Shown here piece after piece: positions 1 through 8,289 of a DNA stretch of 46,581 bases; positions within the stretch are counted from its first letter, which is position 1, and each line of letters starts with the position of its first letter. The notes under the pieces were generated by a model that was not told the origin of the DNA, did not search any database, and worked only from the letters and a program-made list of their open reading frames with translations. The position numbers and the translations under genes were made by a program. Source of the DNA: Marinomonas sp. TW1 (GTDB taxonomy: Bacteria > Pseudomonadota > Gammaproteobacteria > Pseudomonadales > Marinomonadaceae); NCBI RefSeq assembly GCF_001625355.1, contig NZ_JSEE01000022.1, positions 1 through 46,581 on the forward strand, written 5' to 3'.

Positions 1-27
1 TGAGCCATGATCAAACTCTTCAGTTAA
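1..27 (-). rRNA. rrs: 16S rRNA, 5' end only (partial)
   Basis: Read on the minus strand, the first bases give the universal 16S 5' segment AGAGTTTGATCATGGCTCA, the site of the 27F primer, preceded by AACTGA. Only the first two dozen or so nucleotides of the gene are present; the rest runs off the left edge. The exact mature 5' end, placed near 27, is by analogy with other gammaproteobacteria. Confidence 0.95.
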
Positions 28-161
28 AAAGCTTGCTCACTCAAATTCGAAACACTCACAATTTTACTTAATAAAGCGAATTGACGTGTTTGACTCTCGT
101 AAGACTTCAATTTCTTTTTTGAAGCCCTAGCGAGCGCCCACACAAATTATCTGATTATCTA

Positions 162-173
162 TTTTAAAGAGCG
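162..173 (-). promoter_or_regulatory. rrn leader boxA antitermination element
   Basis: The minus strand reads CGCTCTTTAAAA, close to the boxA consensus TGCTCTTTAACA. It is followed by a segment containing TTTGTGTGGGCGCTCG, which closely resembles the leader downstream of boxA in enterobacterial rRNA operons. It lies about 135 nt ahead of the mature 16S end. The expected role is binding of the NusB/NusE antitermination complex to the leader RNA. Confidence 0.85.
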
Positions 174-241
174 TTGCCGTTACACTTAAGCTGCTTCGTT
201 TCTCTTAGAGAGTGAAGCCCTGTCCGTGTCAGCGAGGGCGT

Positions 242-269
242 ATATTAAGGATCTACAGATTTTTAGCAA
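242..269 (-). promoter_or_regulatory. rRNA operon promoter (P1-like)
   Basis: On the minus strand a -35 TTGCTA (264-269) and a -10 TAATAT (242-247) are separated by 16 bp, the short spacer typical of rrn P1 promoters. They are followed by a GC-rich discriminator, ACGCCC. An A/T-rich stretch upstream (270-300) could act as an UP element. The layout suggests growth-rate and ppGpp-sensitive control; this is inferred from consensus, as no start site is known. Confidence 0.7.
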
Positions 270-322
270 GTACTTTCTTCCAGTTTTTTGAAAAATACTT
301 TCTCCCTGTTTCTTTAACCTTT

Positions 323-2338
323 TCACTCCCCCCAAGGATGGGCAAAGGGTTGTGCTTTTATCGACTGAATTAAACGGCATTCTTCTTGCGATAAATCCTC
401 TGCCACCCCTTTAACGGCACTGCGCAATGACTCCATACGCTTTACCGACATCGTGTTCCCCTCTAGCTCCGATCGTAAGATTTCAATTTGCGCTAATGCA
501 ATTCTTTGCGTTGATTCATCAAGCTGACTGGCATGGGCACAGAGTGTTGCAATACACACTAGGGTCTCTATGCGCTTGCCTAATTGCTGTAATGGCAATT
601 GCGCTTGCGTCAACTCCAACTGATAAGTGGCACTCATTTTAAAATAATGCCAACGACATTGTCGAAGTTGATATTCTGCAAACCTTAGATGCGATGTTAA
701 TGGTGACGGTATACTCTTGTACCGTTTCATCAATCGACTAGGCAGCCACTGTACGCAACGATCAATCAGGCTCGACACCGTATTTCGAGTTACCCAACCT
801 AAAAGGCGCCAGAATCCCGTATTCATTATTAGAGATAACAGAAGGTTAGATATTCTTATTGGCGACTTGATAAAGCGACCTAAAGAGAGCTTTAAAATAC
901 GTTTTTCCTTAGCAACTGGTCGACCATTTTTATCCGTGTTTGCCCGTTGCAAAAGATTTAACAGCCCAGCCATGTAGTTTTCAGTGAACGACTTCGTTAA
1001 GTCCCTTACCATTCCCAGCCGGATCAGATCATCTTCCCCCTCAACAATACCAAAAGCATGTGCTGTCGCCCTAATATCTGAAATACGAGAACCTTTATCC
1101 AAACTGCGCCCACCCATAACTCGTTCACAGGCAATTAAAGAGCCCAATAAATAATGAGCACTGGCCGATTTAGTAACGTCTCTTAATCCAGCCAGATCTA
1201 CTTTGTTCTGATCTTGCGCCAAGGCTAGGTGCGATAAAGCTTGTGCGGTAAGCGCGCCCCCCAGTATTTTTGCCAACGCCAAGCGAGGCAGTTCATGCTT
1301 GATGACCTTCCCCCCTACCCCTTCCCGTTGAATCGCATAATGTACAGCATCAGCCGCCATCATTCGTTGAAACCCTGCGGCTTGTGCCGCCAACATACAA
1401 CGTCCCATTCTTAAACAGTAAAACAATACTTCAACGCCATTGCCTAAAATTTCCTGTTCATAAGGGATAGGGTAATTTTTAAAATGAATTCTTGAGTTAA
1501 TATTTTGTTGAAATGCACTCACATTGGAGCTTTGGCAATGAAAAGAGAATTCACCATCGATGTCGGCTTCAGGTAACTCAGTAACAAACAACGCCAACTC
1601 TTTGCTGTCTTTACCCTTCCGTGCCACGATCGCCATCAGACCACCATGTGTAGCACTGGTAATGTAGAGTTTATTGCATTCGCCTTCTGCAAAGAGACGC
1701 CAGCAAGCATTCTCTTCATCCTTTTCCACATAAGCCTTAACCCGTTTGGCATTCACCCCAACCCCGACCTCAGTCAAAGCAAAGGCAATAAGTTGTCCAC
1801 CACTAATAACGGGCAAATATTTGTTTTTTTGCGCTTCTGTGCCATAACCAAGCAAGGCGCTGGAACCTATGGTTAATTGCCCAGAAATTTCAACCGATAA
1901 AGCCCCTAAACCATTAGCAGCAAAGTTTTCCATTAAACATGCAAACTCACTGTAACGTTTACCTTGTCCGCCATATTGAATTGGCACAGTAAACCCATAC
2001 CCTCCTTCTTTGGCCACTGCCTTACGCAATGCAGAAGTTATTTTTCCATCTTCACCAAAGGCCTCGCCCTGCTGCAAACAAGACAATCCGGACTGCAGTA
2101 TAGAAGAAGCTTCAGAAGTCACTGACTGTTTCATATTGTCGACACCCGAAATCAGCTCTTCGATATCAGGTTGAGGACCGTAAATCATACGTTCAATTAA
2201 ACTGGATCGAGTGGTTGCAAGATGTCGACCCGCAGCATCTGCCGCTTGCTCTAAAGCGGCAACGTCTTCTGCTTGAGCAAGGTCGCCCGCGGCTTTTAAG
2301 GCTTGTGCAGAAATCGAGGTAGGAGATTCATGAGCCAT
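323..2338 (-). CDS. Acyl-CoA dehydrogenase family protein with long C-terminal extension
   Basis: A 671-residue FAD-dependent acyl-CoA dehydrogenase, expected to catalyse alpha-beta oxidation of an acyl-CoA thioester in fatty-acid breakdown. The N-terminal helical domain spans roughly 95-185 (GYGFTVPIQYGGQG at 114-127). The usual TEPxxGSD flavin-loop motif is replaced by TEVGVGVN (189-196). The C-terminal helical domain carries EGEDD at 433-437, where long-chain members carry the catalytic base. About 220 residues follow, giving a size nearer VLCAD/FadE than the 380-residue short-chain enzymes. The ATG start has a GAGGA ribosome site 7 nt upstream, which lies inside an inverted repeat (2343-2399). 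An AraC regulator lies upstream on the same strand. The substrate cannot be told from sequence. Confidence 0.85.
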   Translation of the reverse strand: MAHESPTSISAQALKAAGDLAQAEDVAALEQAADAAGRHLATTRSSLIERMIYGPQPDIEELISGVDNMKQSVTSEASSILQSGLSCLQQGEAFGEDGKITSALRKAVAKEGGYGFTVPIQYGGQGKRYSEFACLMENFAANGLGALSVEISGQLTIGSSALLGYGTEAQKNKYLPVISGGQLIAFALTEVGVGVNAKRVKAYVEKDEENACWRLFAEGECNKLYITSATHGGLMAIVARKGKDSKELALFVTELPEADIDGEFSFHCQSSNVSAFQQNINSRIHFKNYPIPYEQEILGNGVEVLFYCLRMGRCMLAAQAAGFQRMMAADAVHYAIQREGVGGKVIKHELPRLALAKILGGALTAQALSHLALAQDQNKVDLAGLRDVTKSASAHYLLGSLIACERVMGGRSLDKGSRISDIRATAHAFGIVEGEDDLIRLGMVRDLTKSFTENYMAGLLNLLQRANTDKNGRPVAKEKRILKLSLGRFIKSPIRISNLLLSLIMNTGFWRLLGWVTRNTVSSLIDRCVQWLPSRLMKRYKSIPSPLTSHLRFAEYQLRQCRWHYFKMSATYQLELTQAQLPLQQLGKRIETLVCIATLCAHASQLDESTQRIALAQIEILRSELEGNTMSVKRMESLRSAVKGVAEDLSQEECRLIQSIKAQPFAHPWGE

Positions 2339-2342
2339 ACAA

Positions 2343-2399
2343 TATTCCTCAATAAAGTGATTAAGGAAAAGGTACGCGAGGAAAAGATATTGAGGAATA
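2343..2399 (-). promoter_or_regulatory. Inverted repeat covering the ribosome-binding site of the acyl-CoA dehydrogenase
   Basis: TATTCCTCAATA (2343-2354) and TATTGAGGAATA (2388-2399) are perfect 12-bp inverted repeats separated by 33 bp. In the minus-strand mRNA the start-proximal arm contains the GAGGA Shine-Dalgarno (about 2345-2350) of the gene starting at 2338, and the other arm can pair with it. It could be an RNA hairpin that blocks translation, or a DNA operator with two half-sites; sequence alone does not decide. Confidence 0.55.
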
Positions 2400-2464
2400 G
2401 CACAAGATGCCGATCATTAATGCAAATAGTGCCAACCTATTTATTTATGCACAGAAACAAAAAA

Positions 2465-3484
2465 CTAAACCCGAGCATGTAACGCTCTATAGTCAGTTGG
2501 ACTCAACCCAGTCCAGCGCCGAAACGCTCGCGCAAACACCGCCGCATCGGAGAAGCCAACTTTTTCAGCGACCGCCGCGATGGAAATCCCCTCTTGCGAT
2601 AACCAGTAGCTCGCTCGATCTTGACGCATAAGATCTTTAACCTGTTGAAAAGATGTGCCCTCTTTTTCTAACTTACGAATCAAGGTTCGTCGGGACATAT
2701 GCAAGCTCTTAGCCGCCTCATCAATATCAGGAAAACCGGTACCAAACGAACGATTAAGTAAGGCTCGCAGGTCACTAGCCACGCTAATCTCTCCCGGCTG
2801 CTTCAAAAATAATTCAATTGGACAACGCTTCATGTAGGCTTTTAAAGCATCTAAACTTTGCACATTCTGTCGAGCTAAATAAGATTGACTAAAAACCAAT
2901 TTCAAGGCGTCTTGATTGAACAGACGCTTGCAAGGATAAAGCTTGGCATAATCATGTTGCTGTGGTTCCGCATATGGAAAATGCACCGCCACTAAAGGAA
3001 TACGCTCTTGAATCAACCAAGAAGCATAACTGTGCCAAGCCAATAAGGTCATATCTGAAAACAAGTGAGACTCATCCAAACTTGTATCCGCCAACTTAAA
3101 CGCTAATACAGCCGTATTATCCACCTCACTCAGTGTCATTTCATAAGCGTCAGACACCATATTGTAGAAGCGACACGCCAGTTGCAGAACTTTACCCAAG
3201 GTCGCCTCATGTACGGTGGCACGCCCCATCATAAAAAAAGCCCCAGCCGGTAAAGGCGAGCTGGCTAACCCCATGGCCTCGTCTTGCAACAAATCCCAAA
3301 TCCCCTCCACAATACCTGCCAGCTTCTCGATTTCAATTTCAACATACAAATCTTCGATAACACCTGGGTCCAAATTGGCACGTTTAAAAAGCGAGTCCGC
3401 GTCCAAGCCTTTCTCTCGTGCTAACCGATATAAACGGCCTATATAATGATTTGGGGTGGTTAAGGTTTGTCTATCGTGAGACAT
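2465..3484 (-). CDS. AraC-family transcriptional regulator (OruR/ArgR-like)
   Basis: 339 residues. The C-terminal ~100 residues form the double helix-turn-helix AraC/XylS DNA-binding domain: the first HTH lies around IDEAAKSLHMSRRTLIRKL, and the second around IAAVAEKVGFSDAAVFARAF, followed by the typical WTGLSPTDYR ending. The N-terminal ~200 residues look like the arabinose-binding-like sensor domain of the OruR group. I chose the ATG at 3484 rather than 3529 because ACAGGAA sits 7 nt before it. Its position directly upstream of, and co-directional with, the acyl-CoA dehydrogenase suggests it may regulate that gene; this is inference and the effector is unknown. Confidence 0.88.
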   Translation of the reverse strand: MSHDRQTLTTPNHYIGRLYRLAREKGLDADSLFKRANLDPGVIEDLYVEIEIEKLAGIVEGIWDLLQDEAMGLASSPLPAGAFFMMGRATVHEATLGKVLQLACRFYNMVSDAYEMTLSEVDNTAVLAFKLADTSLDESHLFSDMTLLAWHSYASWLIQERIPLVAVHFPYAEPQQHDYAKLYPCKRLFNQDALKLVFSQSYLARQNVQSLDALKAYMKRCPIELFLKQPGEISVASDLRALLNRSFGTGFPDIDEAAKSLHMSRRTLIRKLEKEGTSFQQVKDLMRQDRASYWLSQEGISIAAVAEKVGFSDAAVFARAFRRWTGLSPTDYRALHARV

Positions 3485-3551
3485 AGCATTTCCTGTGTCG
3501 CAATCAATTCCATACTCTGTATACACCATTCATCCCGAACGGGCACTGATA

Positions 3552-3580
3552 AAACAAAAAAAGGCGCCGTAGCACCTTTT
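3552..3580 (-). terminator. Intrinsic terminator of tyrS
   Basis: On the minus strand a 9-bp stem AAAAGGTGC/GCGCCTTTT (one G-U pair) closes a TACG tetraloop and is followed by a run of seven T. It starts about 24 nt after the tyrS stop. Confidence 0.8.
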
Positions 3581-3603
3581 ATAACATCACACATTAAGCC
3601 CGA

Positions 3604-4908
3604 TTACAGGGTGAACAAATGGTGCTTTTTCTTACCCAATTTCACTAGGAAGAATTTGCCGTAGTAACCTTTTTCAGATGAAAACATGTCCGCTGCTGAC
3701 ATGTTATCGTCCATGCCCTTTGCCTCGCCATTTACAAATACTGAGTTACGCTGCAATGCGTCTTTTACCTGCTTACCTGAAGCGGCTAGACCCGCTTCTG
3801 CCAATAAGCTAGTCAGAGGCGTTCCCGCAAGATTAGCCTCAGCAAGAGAACTGCTTGGCAGACCATCTAATTGAATTTGCTCTAGATCTTGTTCACTTAA
3901 CTGATCCGCTTCACCACTAAACAATGCTTGAGTAATTCGCTCAGCGGCGGCCAAACCGTCTTCACCATGAACTAAGCGCGTTGCTTCGCGAGCCAAAATA
4001 GACTGCGCCTGTGGTTTGCCCGTACTGTCTTTATCCGCTTGCTCAATCGCATCAATTTCTTCCATACCAAGGAAAGTAAAGTATTTAAGAAATTTATAAA
4101 CATCCGCATCCGCTGTGTTCATCCAAAATTGGTAGAAAGCATATTGCGATGTTTTCTTAGGATCCAGCCAGACGGCACCCGATTCTGTTTTACCAAATTT
4201 AGTCCCATCTGACTTCGTCACCAAAGGCACGGTCATACCAAAGGCTTGCGATTTATTCTGACGACGAGAAAGGTCTATACCACCAACGATGTTACCCCAC
4301 TGATCACTGCCGCCAATTTGAATGGTACAGTCGTACTCGCGATTTAACTCAGCGAAATCCATACCTTGCAACAAAGCATAAGAAAACTCGGTAAACGAAA
4401 TGCCAGCGCCTTCACGATTCAAACGTTGCTGCACAGACTCTTTGTTGATCATGGCGTTTACTGAGAAGTGCTTACCAATATCACGTAGGAAGTCGAGCAC
4501 ATTCATGTTGCCCGCCCAATCTAGGTTATTTACCACGCGAGCAGGATTGGAAACATCATCAAATTTTACAAACTGACTCACCTGCCCACGAATTTTCTCA
4601 GCCCAACCAGCCACAACATCAGAGGTATTTAGCTGACGCTCTGCCGCTTTAAAGCTCGGATCACCAATCAATCCTGTGGCACCGCCGACTAAAGCAATCG
4701 GGTTGTGGCCAGCATCTTGAAATCGTTTCAACACCAACAAAGGCACTAAGTGACCTAGATGCAAACTATCAGCCGTAGGATCAAAGCCACAATAAAGCGT
4801 ACGACTGCCACCCGCCAAATGAGATTTCAGCTCGTCTTCTGAGGTCATCTGCGCGATCAAACCACGAGCTTGCAAGTCGGTTAAAAGGTCGTTACTGCTT
4901 ACTGTCAT
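3604..4908 (-). CDS. tyrS: Tyrosyl-tRNA synthetase (type TyrS)
   Basis: 434 residues, close to the 424 of the E. coli enzyme. It attaches tyrosine to tRNA-Tyr in the cytosol. It is a class I synthetase: the HIGH box appears as HLGH (50-53) and the KMSKS loop as KFGKT (237-241), the form typical of the E. coli-type enzyme. The tyrosine pocket includes [12 protein letters not shown] and the [10 protein letters not shown] stretch (197-206). The C-terminal ~70 residues form the S4-like tRNA-binding domain. It is transcribed divergently from the M23 endopeptidase gene and ends in its own terminator, so it is probably monocistronic. Confidence 0.97.
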   Translation of the reverse strand: MTVSSNDLLTDLQARGLIAQMTSEDELKSHLAGGSRTLYCGFDPTADSLHLGHLVPLLVLKRFQDAGHNPIALVGGATGLIGDPSFKAAERQLNTSDVVAGWAEKIRGQVSQFVKFDDVSNPARVVNNLDWAGNMNVLDFLRDIGKHFSVNAMINKESVQQRLNREGAGISFTEFSYALLQGMDFAELNREYDCTIQIGGSDQWGNIVGGIDLSRRQNKSQAFGMTVPLVTKSDGTKFGKTESGAVWLDPKKTSQYAFYQFWMNTADADVYKFLKYFTFLGMEEIDAIEQADKDSTGKPQAQSILAREATRLVHGEDGLAAAERITQALFSGEADQLSEQDLEQIQLDGLPSSSLAEANLAGTPLTSLLAEAGLAASGKQVKDALQRNSVFVNGEAKGMDDNMSAADMFSSEKGYYGKFFLVKLGKKKHHLFTL

Positions 4909-5013
4909 TTTATAGATCCACTTCTTATAGAGTTAATTTCGTCAAAGCATTCAATTATAAAAGTAATATTGGTACGATTACAGAGCTTTAACAAAGAATT
5001 TTAGGTACATATT

Positions 5014-6414
5014 TTGATTAAACTGATACCCACTAAGCATCTACTTCTTATTGCTGTGGTATGCGTCATGCTAGCCATTGTCCTGATTGCAATTCCTGCA
5101 GATGAGGCTACTGACGAAACAACCATTTCTATCCATGCCAACTTACAGGTGATAGACCAATCGCAAGTTATGTTAAATGAGTTGCAAGAATTAACGCCCA
5201 AAAGCAACATCATGCCTTCTATTTCAAGCTCTGGCATTGTTTCTGGTTACGATGTACCAACACCTGATAACCTCGTCAAAAAGAACAGCGCCCCAACCTT
5301 TAAAGACCATTCCGTCATCGTTAAGTCCGGTGACTCTTTATCGAAAGTACTCTCTAGTAGAGGCATTTCACCACAAGATATCTACAAGGTCTCACAGGCT
5401 GACAAGAAGCAGAAGTCATTAGTTCGAATGTTGCCTGGCCAAACATTAAACTTCACCACCAACGAAAAAAGCGGTGAGCTAACAAAATTGACACTCATTC
5501 AAAACCGTTTAGACAGCGTTATATTTGAACGAGAGGAAAATAAGTTCACTCGCACAACAGAATCTAGAACCCCTGAAATCGTTCAAACCTATAAAGAAGC
5601 AGAGATCAATAATTCACTGTTTGTTGATGGTCTTAAAGCTGGCATTAGTGAACCACTCATTATCGAGATTGCTAATATCTTTGGTTGGGATATCGACTTT
5701 GCCTTGGACATCCGTAAGGGCGACAGCCTAAGCGTATTGTATGAAGAGAAGTTCTTGGACGGTGAAAAAATTGGCAATGGCAACATCATTGCCGCACAGT
5801 TCATTAACAATGGACGAACCTTTCAAGCCATTCGTTTCCAAACGAAAAAAGGCGCCCATTATTACACCCCTGATGGGTTAGCAATGCGCAAAGCGTTCAT
5901 CCGAACACCAGTCGACTTTTCACGCATCTCTTCGAAATTCAACCCCAATCGATTGCATCCAATCTTTAAAACTAGCCGCCCACACCGAGGCGTTGATTAC
6001 GCCGCTTCCAGTGGCACTCCTGTAAAAGCAGCAGGAGACGGTAAAATTTCCTTTGCGGGCAAACAGAACGGTTATGGTAATGTCGTCATCATTGACCATG
6101 GACGAGGCTACCAAACTCTGTATGCTCATTTACGAGGTTTTGCTCGAGGTACCAAACGTGGCGCTCGCGTAAAACAGGGCAAGATCATTGCCTATGTTGG
6201 TCAAACCGGTTGGGCGACTGGGCCACACTTACATTATGAATTTCGCATTAATGGCGTTCACAAGAACCCAGTGACAGTGAAACTGCCCAACGATGACCCT
6301 ATGCCGAAAAGCGATTTGAAAAAATACTTACCTTACGCACAACAGGTAGTCGCCACGTTAACCAACTCTCATTCACCTGCGTTTGCTCGAAAATTAGCGG
6401 CATTGAAGCGGTAA
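5014..6414 (+). CDS. M23 murein endopeptidase (MepM/Csd3-like)
   Basis: 466-residue periplasmic zinc metallopeptidase expected to cut cross-links in peptidoglycan during wall growth. An N-terminal membrane anchor/signal (about 6-27) is followed by a LysM/OapA-like segment (SVIVKSGDSLSKVL..., about 107-155), a Csd3-type second domain (about 205-300) and a C-terminal M23 catalytic domain. The zinc ligands are visible as HRGVD (His324, Asp328) and HLH (405-407). The start is TTG, preceded by AGG at 8-10 nt. It is divergent from tyrS, a pairing also seen in Pseudomonas relatives, where anmK usually follows; here no anmK is present and trxA lies beyond, convergent. It ends in a strong terminator. 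Confidence 0.9.
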   Translation: MIKLIPTKHLLLIAVVCVMLAIVLIAIPADEATDETTISIHANLQVIDQSQVMLNELQELTPKSNIMPSISSSGIVSGYDVPTPDNLVKKNSAPTFKDHSVIVKSGDSLSKVLSSRGISPQDIYKVSQADKKQKSLVRMLPGQTLNFTTNEKSGELTKLTLIQNRLDSVIFEREENKFTRTTESRTPEIVQTYKEAEINNSLFVDGLKAGISEPLIIEIANIFGWDIDFALDIRKGDSLSVLYEEKFLDGEKIGNGNIIAAQFINNGRTFQAIRFQTKKGAHYYTPDGLAMRKAFIRTPVDFSRISSKFNPNRLHPIFKTSRPHRGVDYAASSGTPVKAAGDGKISFAGKQNGYGNVVIIDHGRGYQTLYAHLRGFARGTKRGARVKQGKIIAYVGQTGWATGPHLHYEFRINGVHKNPVTVKLPNDDPMPKSDLKKYLPYAQQVVATLTNSHSPAFARKLAALKR

Positions 6415-6421
6415 CATAAAA

Positions 6422-6466
6422 TAAAGACATAAAAAAAGCAGCCTAAGCTGCTTTTTTTATGTCTTA
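6422..6466. terminator. Bidirectional intrinsic terminator between mepM-like gene and trxA
   Basis: The core AAAAAAAGCAGC-CTAA-GCTGCTTTTTTT extends outward to a stem of about 20 bp (6422-6442 with 6447-6466). A/T runs on both sides let it serve the rightward endopeptidase gene and the leftward trxA. The same core hairpin recurs near 35980. Confidence 0.85.
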
Positions 6467-6477
6467 TCGAAACAGGC

Positions 6478-6804
6478 TTAAACCGCGCTGTTAACGAACT
6501 CAATCAGTTGAGACTTAGAAACAGCGCCAACTTTTGTTGCGACTACTTCACCACCTTTAACGATGATCAAAGTTGGAATACCACGTACATTGTACTTAGG
6601 TGCCGTTTCAGTGTTTTCGTCAACATTCAACTTAACCACTTTCAACTTACCAGCAAACTCATCAGCCACATCTTCTAAAACTGGCGCGATCATTTTACAT
6701 GGGCCACACCAAGGAGCCCAAAAATCAACAAGAACTGGCACGTCTGAGCTCAACACTTCTTCAGCGAATTGAGCATCCGTAATTTGGCTAATATTTTCAC
6801 TCAT
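6478..6804 (-). CDS. trxA: Thioredoxin 1
   Basis: 108 residues, the standard thioredoxin size. It is a cytosolic disulfide reductant for ribonucleotide reductase, PAPS reductase, methionine sulfoxide reductases and other partners. The WCGPC redox site is at 32-36, followed by the conserved [10 protein letters not shown] segment and the cis-proline loop GIPTL. The ATG at 6804 is chosen over 6834 because TAAGGA lies at the right distance. It appears monocistronic: the rho gene often found downstream in other gammaproteobacteria is not here. Confidence 0.96.
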   Translation of the reverse strand: MSENISQITDAQFAEEVLSSDVPVLVDFWAPWCGPCKMIAPVLEDVADEFAGKLKVVKLNVDENTETAPKYNVRGIPTLIIVKGGEVVATKVGAVSKSQLIEFVNSAV

Positions 6805-6906
6805 AAAAAATTCCTTAAAATCTATATTGTTCAATGAATGAGGCTAGTGTAACACTAAATCACTGGGGTAAAAATCGATTCTCTTTAATTCCACAATAGA
6901 AAAACA

Positions 6907-7620
6907 CTATTGCGTAAGGGCTTGAATAGCCGAAGGTAATTCCAATAGAGAGTGAATTTCCGCATGAGAACGAGCACCCCAATCCTCTCCCCAACGACGC
7001 GCACCATGACGATTAAACCAGATGCTTCGAGCTCCTGCATTTGCTGCCCCAAGCACATCATCAACTGGATGATCGCCAATATGAATCAAACTTTCTGCCG
7101 CCACACCGGCTTGATTAGCAGCATATTGAAAGAGTTCAGGAGCAGGCTTCGCCACGCCATGTTGATCTGCACGTACCGCAAATTCGAAATAGCGTCCTAA
7201 TCCAACATAAGGATGGAATACATCGGCATTACCATTGGTGATGACCGCTAGTCGATAATCCTGATGCAATTCCGCTAACACATCGCTCACATGTGGAAAC
7301 AAGTCTACTTTTTGACGCCACTCACAAAAATGCACTAACGCCGCTTGAGCAACCATATTGGCTTCCTCTGTTGGCAAGCCAAATGCTTTTAATGCGCGTT
7401 GATAAATAGACAATCGCAAACGCGTTAGGTCTGCGATCAGGGTTGGCTCTTGCGCTAAAATTTGCTGTCGTATGGCCTGCTGACCATCACTGCCATACTG
7501 CAAGTAAAAACCAGGAAAGCGCTCTTCAAACCAAGACTCCATCGCGTACTCAGCACGGACAATCACTGGCGAGACATCCCACAATGTATTGTCCAAATCA
7601 AAGGTTATGAGTACCGTCAT
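6907..7620 (-). CDS. HAD-family hydrolase, YigB-like phosphatase
   Basis: 237 residues of the haloacid dehalogenase superfamily. Motif I is FDLDNT (nucleophile Asp8, acid/base Asp10), motif II is VITNGN, and motif IV is around HIGDHPVDDVLGA; the cap lies between about 15 and 100. Its position after dapF and the DUF484 gene matches yigB, whose E. coli product is an FMN/5-amino-6-ribitylaminouracil phosphatase of riboflavin metabolism. That activity is inferred from synteny. The start codon overlaps the DUF484 stop (ATGA), so the two are translationally coupled. The xerC gene that normally lies between them is missing. Confidence 0.88.
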   Translation of the reverse strand: MTVLITFDLDNTLWDVSPVIVRAEYAMESWFEERFPGFYLQYGSDGQQAIRQQILAQEPTLIADLTRLRLSIYQRALKAFGLPTEEANMVAQAALVHFCEWRQKVDLFPHVSDVLAELHQDYRLAVITNGNADVFHPYVGLGRYFEFAVRADQHGVAKPAPELFQYAANQAGVAAESLIHIGDHPVDDVLGAANAGARSIWFNRHGARRWGEDWGARSHAEIHSLLELPSAIQALTQ

Positions 7621-8282
7621 GGTGTCAGCCTTAATAAAATGGCACTTAATAGATCCGCTAAATGCTGTAAGAAAAAGGTGCCTTTTTCTTGGTCAAAAGT
7701 GGTGGCTTTATCTGAACCTAAGATCAACAAACCTCGCTTTTCGATATCGCCACCAGCACGAGATAACAGAGGCAGTACCGCAACAGAGTTCACCTGCCCC
7801 GCCTCTTCAGCAAACAAATAGGCCATTTCTTTTTCAGGTAAGATGCCACAAAAACACTCTTCTAAGTTCATCGTAAAAGGCATCAAGCCTTGATCAACAT
7901 CCAGATTATGACATTTGATTGAACTGTCTTGATGATCGCCAAATAGAATCAAGGTATGGAAAGCGACTTCAAAATCGTCCCTCACCATATCATCAACGGC
8001 CACCGCTAAATCGTCGAGCGAACGGCAATTCAACCCTGCCAAGATCAAGCGACGGCTTTTCTGCATGGTCGATTCATTTTCGCGAGCCACATCGACTAAG
8101 CGTTCAAATTGACCACGATACTCCGCCGTCGATTTTCTTAAATGATTGACCTGATATTCCAATAAGGAAATCGCACGGCCATTAACAGGATGAGGAATCG
8201 TAAGATCATCCAACACATCTGCATTGCGCACAAAAAAATCCGGCGTATTGGATAAATATTGAATGATTTCCTCTTCGCTCAT
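7617..8282 (-). CDS. DUF484 family protein (YigA-like)
   Basis: 221 residues of the DUF484 family, GAF-like proteins found next to dapF and xerC in gammaproteobacteria; the biochemical role is not established. The N-terminal region (EEEIIQYLSNTPDFFVRNADVL) followed by IPHPVNGRAISLLEYQVNHL is the family hallmark. A helical linker then leads into an alpha/beta GAF-like half. I place the start at the ATG at 8282: AGAGGCGG precedes it directly and overlaps the end of dapF, whereas the longer frame would overlap dapF further. It is the third gene of the lysA-dapF cluster. Confidence 0.88.
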   Translation of the reverse strand: MSEEEIIQYLSNTPDFFVRNADVLDDLTIPHPVNGRAISLLEYQVNHLRKSTAEYRGQFERLVDVARENESTMQKSRRLILAGLNCRSLDDLAVAVDDMVRDDFEVAFHTLILFGDHQDSSIKCHNLDVDQGLMPFTMNLEECFCGILPEKEMAYLFAEEAGQVNSVAVLPLLSRAGGDIEKRGLLILGSDKATTFDQEKGTFFLQHLADLLSAILLRLTP

Positions 8283-8289
8283 ACCGCCT

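Larger units (their letters stand above)
28..322 (-). other. rRNA operon leader and promoter region, no protein gene
   Basis: This 295-bp stretch holds the rrn promoter, boxA and the transcribed leader of the 16S gene. I see no credible ORF. There is no obvious intrinsic terminator between the acyl-CoA dehydrogenase stop (323) and the rrn promoter about 55 bp further on, although both are transcribed leftward. Confidence 0.75.
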
